Source of the DNA: Arthrobacter globiformis NBRC 12137
GTDB taxonomy: Bacteria > Actinomycetota > Actinomycetes > Actinomycetales > Micrococcaceae
DNA length: 64,000 nucleotides
Assembly: GCF_000238915.1 (NCBI RefSeq)
Contig: NZ_BAEG01000118.1
Coordinates: forward strand, 53,293-117,292
Direction of reading: 5' to 3'
The translations under genes were made by a program, and so were the position numbers. Within the stretch, counting starts at the first letter, position 1. Every line of letters begins with the position of its first letter. Below the pieces are notes generated by a model that saw only the letters and a list, made by a program, of their open reading frames with translations, made no database searches and had not been told where the DNA came from. Positions 15,368 through 23,366 of the stretch are shown here, piece after piece.

Positions 15368-15691
15368 GTGGACATCGTGGAGTTCCTGTCCGCGCGCATC
15401 GCCGAAGACGAGGCCGTGGCGCGCAAGCTGCTGGACGACCGCACGACGTCGGAATCGGGCAAGTGGTACGAACGCCGCCTGCTGCTGGAGTGCGAAGCCA
15501 AGCGGCGCCTGATCGGCATCGTCGAGGCGGCCAGGCAGACGGCGCTGGCCACCCTCGTGAGCGATCCCTTCGGCGACGAGACCGAGTGGATTCCGCAGGC
15601 GCTGGAATGGACCACCCTGTCACTCAATGCGCTGGCGGTCCCCTACAGTGACCACCCCGACTTCAACCGGGAGTGGCTCTGGTCCCCGTAG
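15368..15691 (+). CDS. DUF6221 family protein
   Basis: A GTG start at 15368 gives 107 residues beginning MDIVEFLSARIAEDEAVARK. The pattern (V/L)xFLxARxxEDExxAR, followed by a short central segment and CEAKRRLIGIVE, is that of the actinobacterial DUF6221 family of small helical cytoplasmic proteins of unknown role. The end, HPDFNREW, also fits. A longer frame reaching 15188 is rejected because it overlaps the Nudix gene. No operon partner is evident. Confidence 0.75.
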   Translation: MDIVEFLSARIAEDEAVARKLLDDRTTSESGKWYERRLLLECEAKRRLIGIVEAARQTALATLVSDPFGDETEWIPQALEWTTLSLNALAVPYSDHPDFNREWLWSP

Positions 15692-15704
15692 CTCCCCGGG
15701 CCGC

Positions 15705-16571
15705 TCACTTGCTGCCCAGGATGCGGCGGGCCTCAGCCTGGGCATCCAGCTCCTGCTGTGACACCACGGATCCGCTGATGTACCCCGCGCTGGACCTCAT
15801 GGCCCGGAGTTCGGCCACGGTGTACGGAACCCGGCGGCGGTGCGCCATGGCGTGGCAGTTGGGGCACAACGGAACCAGGTCCCCCACAGGGTCCAGCTCG
15901 TAGCCGGGCCCCAGCTGGCTGGCCGGCACCAGGTGATGGACATGGATGAAGCCTTCGCCTTCCGGGCCGTAGGCCGCCTCGAAGGAGAACCCGCAGGCGG
16001 CGCATGAGGTGCCGTGGTGCGCCAGGCAGACGCGCCGGGCGTGCGGATTGCGCTCGTATCTGTTCACGCCCACCCGGATCAGGGCGTCCTGCGGCAGGGT
16101 GCCAGGCACGGGAAGGACCGGATCGTTCTCGTCGGCCGGCAGGCACTCGGCCCAGAGCTCCCGGATGGCCCGCGCCTGGTCCTCCGGGAGCGGCCGGCAC
16201 GCGCCGGTGGCCGCGGCAGCAGCCCAGTCCGTCAGCGGCGCGCGGGCCGCCAGGATGTCCACCGGGACCTGGTCTCCGAGCGGCAGCAGCACGTCAAAGT
16301 CCACGTCAATGCAGGTCTGGGTCCCGTGTTCCAACTCGGGCGCGGCAACCGGATATGGCGCAGAGGCGACCACGCCATGGCCGATCAGCCCGCTTCCTGC
16401 CTTTCCGTGCAGCAGGAGCCAGGCATCCGCTCCCGGCCCCGGCAGGGTGCCGGTTCCGGTGGGCCACGCGCGCCGGTGCACGCCGGCAGCACCCAGCTCG
16501 TCCACGACCCGCGAATAGCCCGGCCAGGTATCGCCTACGCCCGGGTTCCAGCCCAGCAGAACAGCCACCAT
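15705..16571 (-). CDS. HNH endonuclease (McrA-like)
   Basis: The protein has 288 residues. The C-terminal HNH fold is clear: CAACGF, then HVHHLVPASQLG, DPVGDLVPLCPNCHAMAHRR, giving two zinc-knuckle Cys pairs and the catalytic His-Asn-His set. The N-terminal half (residues 1-160) has no assigned fold here but resembles the recognition part of stand-alone HNH/McrA-type enzymes. Such enzymes may cut modified DNA; no methylase or restriction partner lies nearby, so it is an orphan. The start is either ATG 16571 or GTG 16568; the AAGGGA site is very close to both. It converges on DUF6221. Confidence 0.85.
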   Translation of the reverse strand: MVAVLLGWNPGVGDTWPGYSRVVDELGAAGVHRRAWPTGTGTLPGPGADAWLLLHGKAGSGLIGHGVVASAPYPVAAPELEHGTQTCIDVDFDVLLPLGDQVPVDILAARAPLTDWAAAAATGACRPLPEDQARAIRELWAECLPADENDPVLPVPGTLPQDALIRVGVNRYERNPHARRVCLAHHGTSCAACGFSFEAAYGPEGEGFIHVHHLVPASQLGPGYELDPVGDLVPLCPNCHAMAHRRRVPYTVAELRAMRSSAGYISGSVVSQQELDAQAEARRILGSK

Positions 16572-16598
16572 TCCCTTATCGTGCCACCTGCGGGCGCT

Positions 16599-17225
16599 TC
16601 AGGAGGAGCGGTGCCCCAGACGTCGCCACCACGGGGGTTTGGCTTCCGCGACAGGTTGCGGTGCAGCCGCGGCCGCCACGGCACGCCGTTCGCGCCACCG
16701 CTGCACCTCGGCGTCGGCGTCACGGGTTTTTGTGACCACCGGCGGCCCGCCCTGCAGCTGGCGGCGCGCCTCGATGACGCTGGCGTTGAAGTCCTCAACG
16801 ATGTCGCGAACCTGCTTTTCCGTGTACTGCGCGTCCAGTTTGGCGTCCAGCTCCGCATCCTCGGTGCGCAGCAGGATGGCTTTTGGCCCCAGGCCGCTAA
16901 GGTGCTCGCGCTGGATGAGGCCCTTGACCCACCAGTCGGGGTCATATCCCTCCCCGAGTCCGGGAATCGGTTTGCCCGAGTATTTCAAGTTGTCGAACTT
17001 CCCCTGCGCCATCGCATCCCGGATGAGGTAGTCGGCGCGGGCCGCATCGGTGACCTTCCGGCGCTTTTCCCGCAGCTCGGACTCGGCGGCGGACAGCTCC
17101 GCGTCGTCCTCCGCTGTCCCCCCGGAGGACCGGAGCGCGCGGAGTTCGGCTGCGCGCTCCACCTTCCGCCTGAAGTTGCTGCCTGCTGCACCCATCACCG
17201 TGTCACCGCCCCTGCCGCCGGACAT
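16599..17225 (-). CDS. DUF1992 (DnaJ-C28-like) protein
   Basis: About 208 residues from ATG 17225 (start uncertain; ATG 17195 is also possible). Residues about 55-130 carry the DUF1992 signature: DYLIRDAMAQGKFDNLKYSGKPI, then GEGYDPDWWVKGLIQRE. Eukaryotic relatives are DNAJC28 proteins; bacterial ones are short and of unknown role. A helical stretch follows with many charged residues, and the C-terminus is basic (WWRRLGHRSS). An opening from 17342 is rejected because it would run through the terminator hairpin at 17307-17332. Confidence 0.8.
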   Translation of the reverse strand: MSGGRGGDTVMGAAGSNFRRKVERAAELRALRSSGGTAEDDAELSAAESELREKRRKVTDAARADYLIRDAMAQGKFDNLKYSGKPIPGLGEGYDPDWWVKGLIQREHLSGLGPKAILLRTEDAELDAKLDAQYTEKQVRDIVEDFNASVIEARRQLQGGPPVVTKTRDADAEVQRWRERRAVAAAAAPQPVAEAKPPWWRRLGHRSS

Positions 17226-17306
17226 TGCCCCGGTTCCAGTATTCCGGCGCGTGCCGGAGTGTTCAACGGATCGTTGGGCGGAACCAGGCAGACGCCGGCC
17301 AGAACG

Positions 17307-17332
17307 ACGACGGCGGGACCTCCCGCCGTCGT
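17307..17332. terminator. Hairpin terminator, GACGACGGCGGG family
   Basis: Arms ACGACGGCGGG (17307-17317) and its complement (17322-17332) close on a 4-base loop ACCT. It lies just after the stop of the 81-residue minus-strand gene (17366) and before DUF1992. Confidence 0.7.
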
Positions 17333-17365
17333 ACGCCTTCACCGATGCACGCTTAGGTTTCCGGC

Positions 17366-17611
17366 TTACATAGGGTCCGGCCAGTTGCCGATATCCGCGC
17401 GCGCCGGAACGGCGGCGACTTCGTCGCCCGGCGGCCGTGTGCCTGCGCCGCCCGGGGCGGCTGCGGCCGGTCCTTGAACCGGGCTTTGTCTTGGCCCGGC
17501 GGGAACCGCCGCGCTGGAGCGGGGACCGGGGGGTTGGTCGGGGCCCACCTTCGCAGGCGCAGCGTTCACAGCCGCCGTGATGACGGGAAGTTCAGACCTC
17601 GGAATCTTCAT
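17366..17611 (-). CDS. Small Pro/Ala-rich hypothetical protein, 81 residues
   Basis: ATG 17611 follows GCGAGGG. The product starts MKIPRSELPVITAAVNAAP and continues Pro/Ala-rich to IGNWPDPM. Third-position GC is high and a family terminator sits directly downstream, both supporting a real gene. No domain, signal or membrane segment is seen and I do not recognise it. A plus-strand frame through the same bases is weaker. Confidence 0.45.
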   Translation of the reverse strand: MKIPRSELPVITAAVNAAPAKVGPDQPPGPRSSAAVPAGPRQSPVQGPAAAAPGGAGTRPPGDEVAAVPARADIGNWPDPM

Positions 17612-18008
17612 GGGGCCCTCGCAGGTGGGGCGGCAACTAAAGGCCGGACCGAGTATTCAATCGTGACTGCCGGCCGTCTGACGAGGCTTTCCGAGCCCAA
17701 GTCCAACTGCTCCGGCGATCACCGACGTGCCGAATCAGCCGGGGAGGACCGGCTGGTCCGGCAACAACCGTGGCGGCCTTCCCAGCCCGGTGTGTGCCGG
17801 CAATTGGTGGCACCGGCACACTTTCCACCACCCAATACAACAACCCTATGTGCCACAGCGTGGACAGGCACCGGTAGCGGGTACTCGAATTTGCGCAGCG
17901 GCCGCTACTTGGGCACTCGCGGGCCTCCGGCGCTCCCGCCGTCGGCTGGCGCAGGTCGTCTGGCGTAATGTGCGAAATACCTGCGGGCTACCCGCTGTTG
18001 CGCCGGAC
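17612..18008. other. Intergenic region, 397 bp, no gene recognised
   Basis: No convincing reading frame is present. It holds an 8-bp inverted repeat, TGTGCCGG/CCGGCACA (17793-17800, 17813-17820), and a short GCGGG-CTA-CCCGC hairpin just before the next gene. It should contain the divergent promoters of the 81-residue gene and the NADP oxidoreductase gene. Confidence 0.5.
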
Positions 18009-18650
18009 ATGACAACAATCGGAATCATCGGTGCAGGACACATTGGAAGCCAGGTCGCACGGAAGGCTGTGGAGCTCGGCTATGACGTGGTCATCAGTAA
18101 TTCGCGGGGGCCGGAAACCCTGGCCGGACTCGTTGCGGAGCTGGGGCCGCAGGCAAAGGCGGCCACGGCTGCGGAGGCTGCGGCCATGGGCGACTTCGCC
18201 GTCGTCACCGTTCCCCTCAAGAGCTACCGGGACATCCCCGTGGAGCCGCTGGCCGGAAAGATCGTGATCGATACCAACAACTACTACTGGGAGCGGGACG
18301 GCCGCATCCCGGCGCTGGACAACGGGGAAGCCACCACGTCCGGCCTGCTGCAGGAACACCTTCCGGAGTCCAAGGTGGCCAAGGGCTTCAACCACATCAT
18401 GGCCAAGCAGATCACCTCGGACGGTACCCCGCCGGGCACGGAGAACCGCCGCGCGCTGGCCACTGCGAGTGACTATCCCGAGGCAAGTGAGCTGGTGGCG
18501 AGGCTATACGACGAGTTCGGCTTCGATACCGTCAACGTCGGCCCCCTGTCCGACAGCTGGCGCGTCGAGCGGGACCGCCCTGCCTACGTGGTCCGGCAGA
18601 ACGCGGCGGAGCTCACGGAGAACCTGGCAAAGGCTCCGCGGACAATCTGA
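18009..18650 (+). CDS. NADPH-dependent F420 reductase-like oxidoreductase
   Basis: The protein has 213 residues from ATG 18009. It opens with a Rossmann loop, MTTIGIIGAGHIGSQVARK, and the strand VVISNSRGPETL that in this family selects NADP(H). VVTVPLKSYRDIPVEPLAGKIVIDTNNYY follows the pattern of coenzyme F420:NADP oxidoreductases and their F420-independent relatives. GFNHIMAKQI is the usual mid-domain motif. The length is near that of the Rossmann-only family members. It stands alone, convergent with the ASCH gene. Whether this organism uses F420 cannot be judged here, so the electron partner is open. Confidence 0.85.
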   Translation: MTTIGIIGAGHIGSQVARKAVELGYDVVISNSRGPETLAGLVAELGPQAKAATAAEAAAMGDFAVVTVPLKSYRDIPVEPLAGKIVIDTNNYYWERDGRIPALDNGEATTSGLLQEHLPESKVAKGFNHIMAKQITSDGTPPGTENRRALATASDYPEASELVARLYDEFGFDTVNVGPLSDSWRVERDRPAYVVRQNAAELTENLAKAPRTI

Positions 18651-18680
18651 GACCGGCCCTAAGCTGCGGACCCGGCGGCC

Positions 18681-19190
18681 CTAGGCCGGGTCCGCCAGCT
18701 CGGGAGGCCAGGCCACCCGGAACCGCTCAAAAACAATCTCGTCGCCTTCGGTCCATTCCAGCCCGCGGCGGCCCCGGACGCGGGTCCAGTACTTCCGGTG
18801 CTCCGCCTGCCAGCTCGCCAGCGACCGGTCGTCTTCCCCCTCATCCCGGGCGAACGCCTCATCGGCACTGGTGAACGGGCCGAGCCGCAGCTCGACGGTA
18901 CGCAGCACGACGCGCGGGACGCCGGCACCGTCACAAGCGATCCAGTGCGACCCGATGCGGGGCAGGCTGTCCCCGGCCGCAAGGAATTCGTCGGCGAGTT
19001 CAGAGGTGGCACGTTTGGCCCCCTCGGTCACGGCCCGCAACAGCCCATCGGCCAGCACGGCGGAATCCCCGAAGCGCTCGACAGTGTAGTCGGAACAGAG
19101 GCGAACCGCTTCGGGGCGGGCAGCGGCGTATTCGGACCAGAAAACGTCGGCCGCAGCAGTGTCCACGGCAGGAAGGCCGGCAGCACTCAC
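18681..19190 (-). CDS. ASCH-domain protein
   Basis: The GTG start at 19190 overlaps the stop of the 31-residue gene (GTGA), with GAAGGA upstream, and gives 169 residues. The ASCH fold is recognisable: GAKRATSELADEFLAAGDSLPRIG, then VVLRTVELRLGPFTSADEAFAR and EGEDDRSLASWQAEHRKYW, closing with EIVFERFRVAWPPE. ASCH domains resemble PUA folds and are thought to bind RNA or modified bases; some act as nucleases or amidohydrolases (for example YqfB on acetylcytidine). The conserved Lys in GAKRAT matches the catalytic-type Lys seen in YqfB-like members (inference). Confidence 0.87.
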   Translation of the reverse strand: MSAAGLPAVDTAAADVFWSEYAAARPEAVRLCSDYTVERFGDSAVLADGLLRAVTEGAKRATSELADEFLAAGDSLPRIGSHWIACDGAGVPRVVLRTVELRLGPFTSADEAFARDEGEDDRSLASWQAEHRKYWTRVRGRRGLEWTEGDEIVFERFRVAWPPELADPA

Positions 19191-19282
19191 GCCAGCGCGT
19201 CCTTCAGCCAGCGGTCCAGAACAGGAGCCGGTGCTGCGCCAGCCTGGCCGCAGTGCGGGCATTTAGTGATCGCCTTGTTCAT
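19187..19282 (-). CDS. 31-residue CxxC microprotein coupled to the ASCH gene
   Basis: ATG 19282 follows GGAGGATAAGGACGGC. The product begins MNKAITKCPHCGQAGAAPAP and ends LDRWLKDALA. CPHCG is a half zinc-ribbon knuckle. Its stop TGA overlaps the ASCH GTG start, so ASCH translation is coupled to this frame. The single CxxC pair could bind zinc only as a dimer or together with another protein. Confidence 0.6.
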   Translation of the reverse strand: MNKAITKCPHCGQAGAAPAPVLDRWLKDALA

Positions 19283-19326
19283 GCCGTCCTTATCCTCCGT
19301 TGCCCAGGTCCAACCGCCATTGTGCC

Positions 19327-19376
19327 AAACGCAAGAGGACGACGGCGGGTGCGTCCCGCCGTCGTCCGCTTGCGTT
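19327..19376. terminator. Long hairpin terminator, GACGACGGCGGG family
   Basis: Arms AAACGCAAGAGGACGACGG.. and ..CCGTCGTCCGCTTGCGTTT pair over 23 positions with one A/G mismatch; the loop is TGCGT. It follows the stop of the LssY-domain gene (19388, minus strand) and ends in T/A runs on both strands. Confidence 0.85.
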
Positions 19377-19387
19377 TTCTGACCGGC

Positions 19388-20368
19388 TCACAGCGCGGGT
19401 GCGGAATCCCGTTGGCCGTGCGGCCGGAGATCGATGATGGGAAGGTGCCCGTCCGTGCGGATGCTGTCTCCGCCGCCGTTGCGGTGGTGGTACCCGGAGG
19501 AGAAGTGCCGGATGACGTGCACGGATTCCACGGCATTGGCAGTTTGCAGCGTGCCGATGATGAAGTCGCGTTCCTCGTCGGTCCCGTCCGCGATCTTGTG
19601 GGTGATCTGGAACGTGAAGAGCGAGAGTCCCACGCTTTTGTCGTATGTTCCGGCACCCACCCAGTCGACGGCGAACCCGCCGGGAAGCATCCAGCCTTCC
19701 GGGCATTTCCAGAACCGCACGTGGTGCCGCTTGCGCGGATTGCCGTCGATTTCCCGCTGAAACGCCATGTCCTGCTTGTTCCCGAAGACGTACAGGGCAC
19801 TGACCGGCGACTGCGGATAGCTCCGGCCCAGAAGCGTCGCGCTGAGGGTGCGCCAGGCGGTGGACGGGGTGACGGGGTCGGCCTCGATCCACCCTGCCGT
19901 GAGCATCGCGGTGCGCAGTTCGTCCGCCGGACCGACGACGGCGAGATTGACCGGATCGCCGAGCACGCCGTCGCCGGTGCGGGCACGCCCGATGAAGTAG
20001 TTCGGCAGGTACAGGCTGCTGAGGATCTTGTGGACGCGGGGCAGGAAGGCGTAGGCAGCAATCAGCCAGACGGGGAGGAACACCCACACCTGCTCCGGGC
20101 CCCTGGCCAGCCGGGCGAGCAGGAAGAAATAGACGGCCCAGCCCACGGCGGCGGTGATAACCACGTACAGCAGCCGCTGGAGGACGGCGACGACGGTGGC
20201 CCAGCGGGTGCCCCAGCGCGCCTTCCGGCTGTCCGGCCGGGAGTGCTCCGGCTCCTGCGGCGTCTGGCCTCCGGCACGCTGCGGGACCGCAGGCTCCGCC
20301 GGCCCGTTATTCTGCGGGACGTCCGGGTCGGTCACAGCATCCCTTGCGGTGTCTTTGGAAACAGCCAC
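19388..20368 (-). CDS. LssY C-terminal-domain membrane protein
   Basis: The protein has 326 residues starting with GTG 20368, directly after the previous stop TAA. A polar, Pro-rich N-terminus (about 1-50) is followed by two membrane helices (WATVVAVLQRLLYVVITAA and VWVFLPVWLIAAYAFLP). The soluble remainder matches the LssY C-terminal domain: VVGPADELRTAMLTAGWIEAD, SPVSALYVFGNKQDMAFQRE, HHVRFWKCP and the repeated His near the end (HFSSGYHHRNGGG). LssY was named from a Legionella secretion locus; the domain's biochemical role is unknown. It is the second gene of a two-gene unit with the small membrane protein. Confidence 0.82.
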   Translation of the reverse strand: MAVSKDTARDAVTDPDVPQNNGPAEPAVPQRAGGQTPQEPEHSRPDSRKARWGTRWATVVAVLQRLLYVVITAAVGWAVYFFLLARLARGPEQVWVFLPVWLIAAYAFLPRVHKILSSLYLPNYFIGRARTGDGVLGDPVNLAVVGPADELRTAMLTAGWIEADPVTPSTAWRTLSATLLGRSYPQSPVSALYVFGNKQDMAFQREIDGNPRKRHHVRFWKCPEGWMLPGGFAVDWVGAGTYDKSVGLSLFTFQITHKIADGTDEERDFIIGTLQTANAVESVHVIRHFSSGYHHRNGGGDSIRTDGHLPIIDLRPHGQRDSAPAL

Positions 20369-20836
20369 TTATTTGGGCAGGTGCTCCAGCAGGTGCCCTG
20401 TGACCGCCCCGTATGCGGCGTGCGGCACGATGTCGCTGGCCCAGTCCGCGGCACTCCAGGTCCGCGGATCAGTCACGCCCAGGGCGGTCATGGGAATGTT
20501 GGAGACGAGCAGGGCAGCCAGCGAGGCCACCGCCACTGACCGGACGGGCCCGGTGCGAACCCCCAGTGACCCGGCCGCCCCCAGCACGGCGCCGAGGCCC
20601 ATGCCGGTGGCGATCCCGAGCAGCGGGCCCAGGGCCTCCACCCGGTTCCCGCGCTGGGCTTCGGTTCCCGGGATGGTCACTCCCGCCCGTTCCGCCAGCC
20701 TCTCCACGGAGTCGCTGGGCGTGGTGCTCGCCGCCCGGCCGCGCCACACCATGTCCAGGTAGCTGACGGCATTCAGCGCCGTGGTGCCCGCGGCGCCGGC
20801 GAGCGCTCCGTTCACAAGTCCTTGGAACAGGGACAT
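20369..20836 (-). CDS. Hypothetical small membrane protein
   Basis: The protein has 155 residues from ATG 20836, behind AGAAGGAG; TTG 20842 is too close to that site. Hydrophobic, Gly/Ala-rich stretches (GLVNGALAGAAGTTALNAVSYL, GPLLGIATGMGLGAVLGAAGSL, SVAVASLAALLVSNIPMTAL, AAYGAVTGHLLEHL) suggest three to four membrane segments. No known family comes to mind. It abuts the LssY-domain gene without spacing, so the two proteins are likely co-expressed and may work together at the membrane. Confidence 0.7.
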   Translation of the reverse strand: MSLFQGLVNGALAGAAGTTALNAVSYLDMVWRGRAASTTPSDSVERLAERAGVTIPGTEAQRGNRVEALGPLLGIATGMGLGAVLGAAGSLGVRTGPVRSVAVASLAALLVSNIPMTALGVTDPRTWSAADWASDIVPHAAYGAVTGHLLEHLPK

Positions 20837-21019
20837 CCTCAACTCTCCTTCTGGCTATCTGCCACGCTTGCTCTTCCCCGAAGCTACGTCAGGTGCCCTG
20901 GCCGCGGCAACGGCGGCGGCCGGCCGTCAGGGAATGATGGCCGCTTTTGTCTCCCGGCGCCTATGCTTTGGGTGAGCCATTTCTCGTGAGGGCGACGTGC
21001 AACAACCAGGGGGACACTG

Positions 21020-21904
21020 TTGCGTCCGGATTCCGACTGGCGGGAGAGCCCGCCACCACCAGGTTTTGGCGTACCCAACGCGGGGTTGCCGCCGGGAGTC
21101 CGAAGGCCCGCGAGCGGACGAATTCCGCAGTGGGCCATCGGCGCAGGCATCGTCCTGCTGGTGGGCCTCTCCTCCGTGCCGATGGTGTTCGACCGCTATG
21201 TGCTGCCGGCCGTCCTGCCGTACCTTCCCGGAGCGGCGGTGCCGCCGGCAGGCTTCGAGGCTGCGGCATCACCGCTCGGGCGGCCGCCCGCCAGCACAGG
21301 ATCCCAGGCATACGTGCTGCAGGAATCCCCCGATCCCGGTCAGCCCTTCGCCGCATACGATCCCTGCCGGCCCGTGCATTACGTGGTCCGTCCGGACAAC
21401 GCCCCGCCCGGCGCCGACCAGATGATCCAGGAGGCGGTCGCCAAAGTCTCGGCCGCCACCGGCCTGCGCTTTGTCTATGACGGCCTCACGCCGGAGGCAC
21501 CCAGCGAGGACCGTGAAATGTTCCAGCCCGACCTGTACGGCAAGAGGTGGGCTCCCGTGCTTATTGCCTGGTCCAACCCTGCGGAGAGTCCTGACCTGGC
21601 CGGGGACGTCGACGGCCTGGGCGGCAGCGGGTACGCCTACATGGAGGGGCAGCCGTACGTGCTGGTGGCGGGCCAGGTGGCCCTCGACGCCCCCGATTTT
21701 GCCGGCATTCTGCAGTGGCCGGACGGGCGCCGGTTCGCCCGGGCCGTCATCATGCACGAGCTCGCCCACGTCGTGGGGCTGGACCACGTGAACGACCCCA
21801 CCCAGCTCATGAACCCGGAAGGCGCCGGCGTTACGGAGTTCGCCGCAGGCGACCTCGCCGGACTGGCCGTTCTGGGCGGCGGGGAATGCGTCCCGGAACT
21901 CTGA
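21020..21904 (+). CDS. Membrane-anchored matrixin-like zinc protease
   Basis: The TTG start at 21020, preceded by AGGGGGA, gives 294 residues. A Pro-rich N-terminal tail (1-37) is followed by one membrane helix (QWAIGAGIVLLVGLSSVPMVF), then an extracellular domain. HELAHVVGLDH is a full metzincin motif (HExxHxxGxxH), followed by DPTQLMNP, a Met-turn as in matrixins. Upstream DPCRPVHYVVRPDNAPPGA and a Cys pair fit a small secreted protease domain. It probably cleaves proteins or peptides at the cell surface. A hairpin terminator follows. It has no partner gene nearby. Confidence 0.82.
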   Translation: MRPDSDWRESPPPPGFGVPNAGLPPGVRRPASGRIPQWAIGAGIVLLVGLSSVPMVFDRYVLPAVLPYLPGAAVPPAGFEAAASPLGRPPASTGSQAYVLQESPDPGQPFAAYDPCRPVHYVVRPDNAPPGADQMIQEAVAKVSAATGLRFVYDGLTPEAPSEDREMFQPDLYGKRWAPVLIAWSNPAESPDLAGDVDGLGGSGYAYMEGQPYVLVAGQVALDAPDFAGILQWPDGRRFARAVIMHELAHVVGLDHVNDPTQLMNPEGAGVTEFAAGDLAGLAVLGGGECVPEL

Positions 21905-21922
21905 CCGGCACAGTGGGCAGCT

Positions 21923-21950
21923 GACGACGGGGGGAGGTCCCGCCGTCGTC
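21923..21950. terminator. Hairpin terminator, GACGACGGCGGG family
   Basis: GACGACGGGGGG (21923-21934) pairs with CCCGCCGTCGTC (21939-21950) with one G-G mismatch around loop AGGT. It is placed 18 bases after the protease stop. Confidence 0.7.
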
Positions 21951-21991
21951 CGACGCGGCCGGTTCATCACATTGTCCGGAGCGGCGCAGCT

Positions 21992-23284
21992 GTGAAAACA
22001 TGCCTCATGCGCGCCATGCAGAATTCCAGCCGATTGCAACATGTCCGGTACGACCTCAGGGGACCGGTGCAGCATGCGGCGAAGAAAATGGAGTCGGAAG
22101 GCCACAGCATTCTGCGCATGAACCTCGGGGATCCGGCGCCGTTCGGCCTGCATGCGCCGGAATCCATCGTGGTGGACATGATCCACCACCTGCGCGAGGC
22201 CCAGGGCTACAGCGATTCGAAGGGCATCTTCTCCGCCCGGACCGCCATCTCGCAGTATTACGAGACCAAGGGCCTGATGGACATCGGCGTCGAGGATATC
22301 TTCATCGGCAACGGAGTCAGCGAACTCATCTCCATGACGCTCCAGGCTTTCCTCGAGGTGGGTGACGAGGTCCTTATCCCGTCCCCGGACTATCCGCTGT
22401 GGACTGCGGCCACAGTGCTCTGCGGCGGCAGCGCCGTGCACTACATGTGCGATGAGGAGAACAACTGGTGGCCGGACATGGCCGACGTCGAGGCCAAGAT
22501 CACGGACCGCACGCGGGCCATCGTGCTCATCAACCCCAACAACCCGACCGGGGCCGTCTACCCGCGGCACGTCCTGGAGCAGTTCGCCGACCTGGCCCGG
22601 CGCCATGACCTGGTGCTGTTTTCCGATGAGATCTACGAAAAGATCACGTTCGAGGACCAGGTCCACATCCACACGGCCTCAGTGGCCCGGGACATTCCAG
22701 TCCTGACCTTCTCCGGCCTGTCCAAGGCGTACCGGATGCCCGGCTACCGGGCCGGGTGGGTGGCCGTTTCCGGTCCGCGCTGGGCCACCGCAGCCTACCG
22801 GGAGTCCCTCGAACTCCTGGCTTCCCTCCGGCTCTGCCCCAACGTTCCCGCGCAGCACGCGATCCAGACGTCGCTTGGCGGCTACCAGAGCATCACGGAC
22901 CTGATCCGGCCCGGCGGGCGGCTGCGGGAGCAGCGCGACCTTGCCTGCCGGCTGCTCAACGAGATTCCCGGCGTGAGCTGCGTGCCGGCGGCCGGCGCGA
23001 TGTACCTGTTCCCGAAGCTGGATCCGGAGATGTATCCGTTCGTGGACGATGAGCAGTTTGTCCTTGACCTGCTGCAGGACCAGAAAATCCTGGTCTCCCA
23101 CGGGACGGCATTCCACTGGCACGCCACCGACCACTTCAGGTTCGTCATCCTGCCCGCCGTGGACGACATCCGCGAGGCCGTGCGCCGCATCGCCACCTTC
23201 CTGGCCTCGTACCGGGCCAAGGCCGGCCGCGCCCGCGCCATGTCCGGCAACGCCCACCACGCGCCGGACGAACTGAGCGCCTGA
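21992..23284 (+). CDS. Alanine-type PLP aminotransferase (AlaA/AlaT-like)
   Basis: The protein has 430 residues from GTG 21992; ATG 22007 or 22016 are possible starts, as no strong ribosome site decides. It is a class I/II aminotransferase. LQHVRYDLRGPVQHAAKKME and MNLGDPAPFG are close to the N-terminus of E. coli AlaA. NPNNPTG (183-189), SDEIY with PLP-binding Asp212, and FSGLSKAYRMPGYRAGW with Schiff-base Lys245 and the phosphate-binding Arg are all present. The likely reaction is alanine plus 2-oxoglutarate to pyruvate plus glutamate. It is a single-gene unit ended by a hairpin shared with the convergent DUF2848 gene. Confidence 0.93.
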   Translation: MKTCLMRAMQNSSRLQHVRYDLRGPVQHAAKKMESEGHSILRMNLGDPAPFGLHAPESIVVDMIHHLREAQGYSDSKGIFSARTAISQYYETKGLMDIGVEDIFIGNGVSELISMTLQAFLEVGDEVLIPSPDYPLWTAATVLCGGSAVHYMCDEENNWWPDMADVEAKITDRTRAIVLINPNNPTGAVYPRHVLEQFADLARRHDLVLFSDEIYEKITFEDQVHIHTASVARDIPVLTFSGLSKAYRMPGYRAGWVAVSGPRWATAAYRESLELLASLRLCPNVPAQHAIQTSLGGYQSITDLIRPGGRLREQRDLACRLLNEIPGVSCVPAAGAMYLFPKLDPEMYPFVDDEQFVLDLLQDQKILVSHGTAFHWHATDHFRFVILPAVDDIREAVRRIATFLASYRAKAGRARAMSGNAHHAPDELSA

Positions 23285-23313
23285 GCACTGCCGCCGCAGC
23301 GGCTGAGGGAAGC

Positions 23314-23343
23314 GGACGACGGCGGGACTCTCCCGCCGTCGTC
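23314..23343. terminator. Bidirectional hairpin terminator, GACGACGGCGGG family
   Basis: GGACGACGGCGGG (23314-23326) pairs with CCCGCCGTCGTC (23332-23343) over a loop of about 5 bases, between convergent aminotransferase and DUF2848 genes. Confidence 0.8.
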
Positions 23344-23366
23344 GTCCTGCCTTGCGGCCGGAAACG

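Noticed and set aside
16014..17477. Long plus-strand frame (487 codons)
   Set aside because: It covers three minus-strand genes or parts of them (HNH, DUF1992, small protein) and has no recognisable motif.
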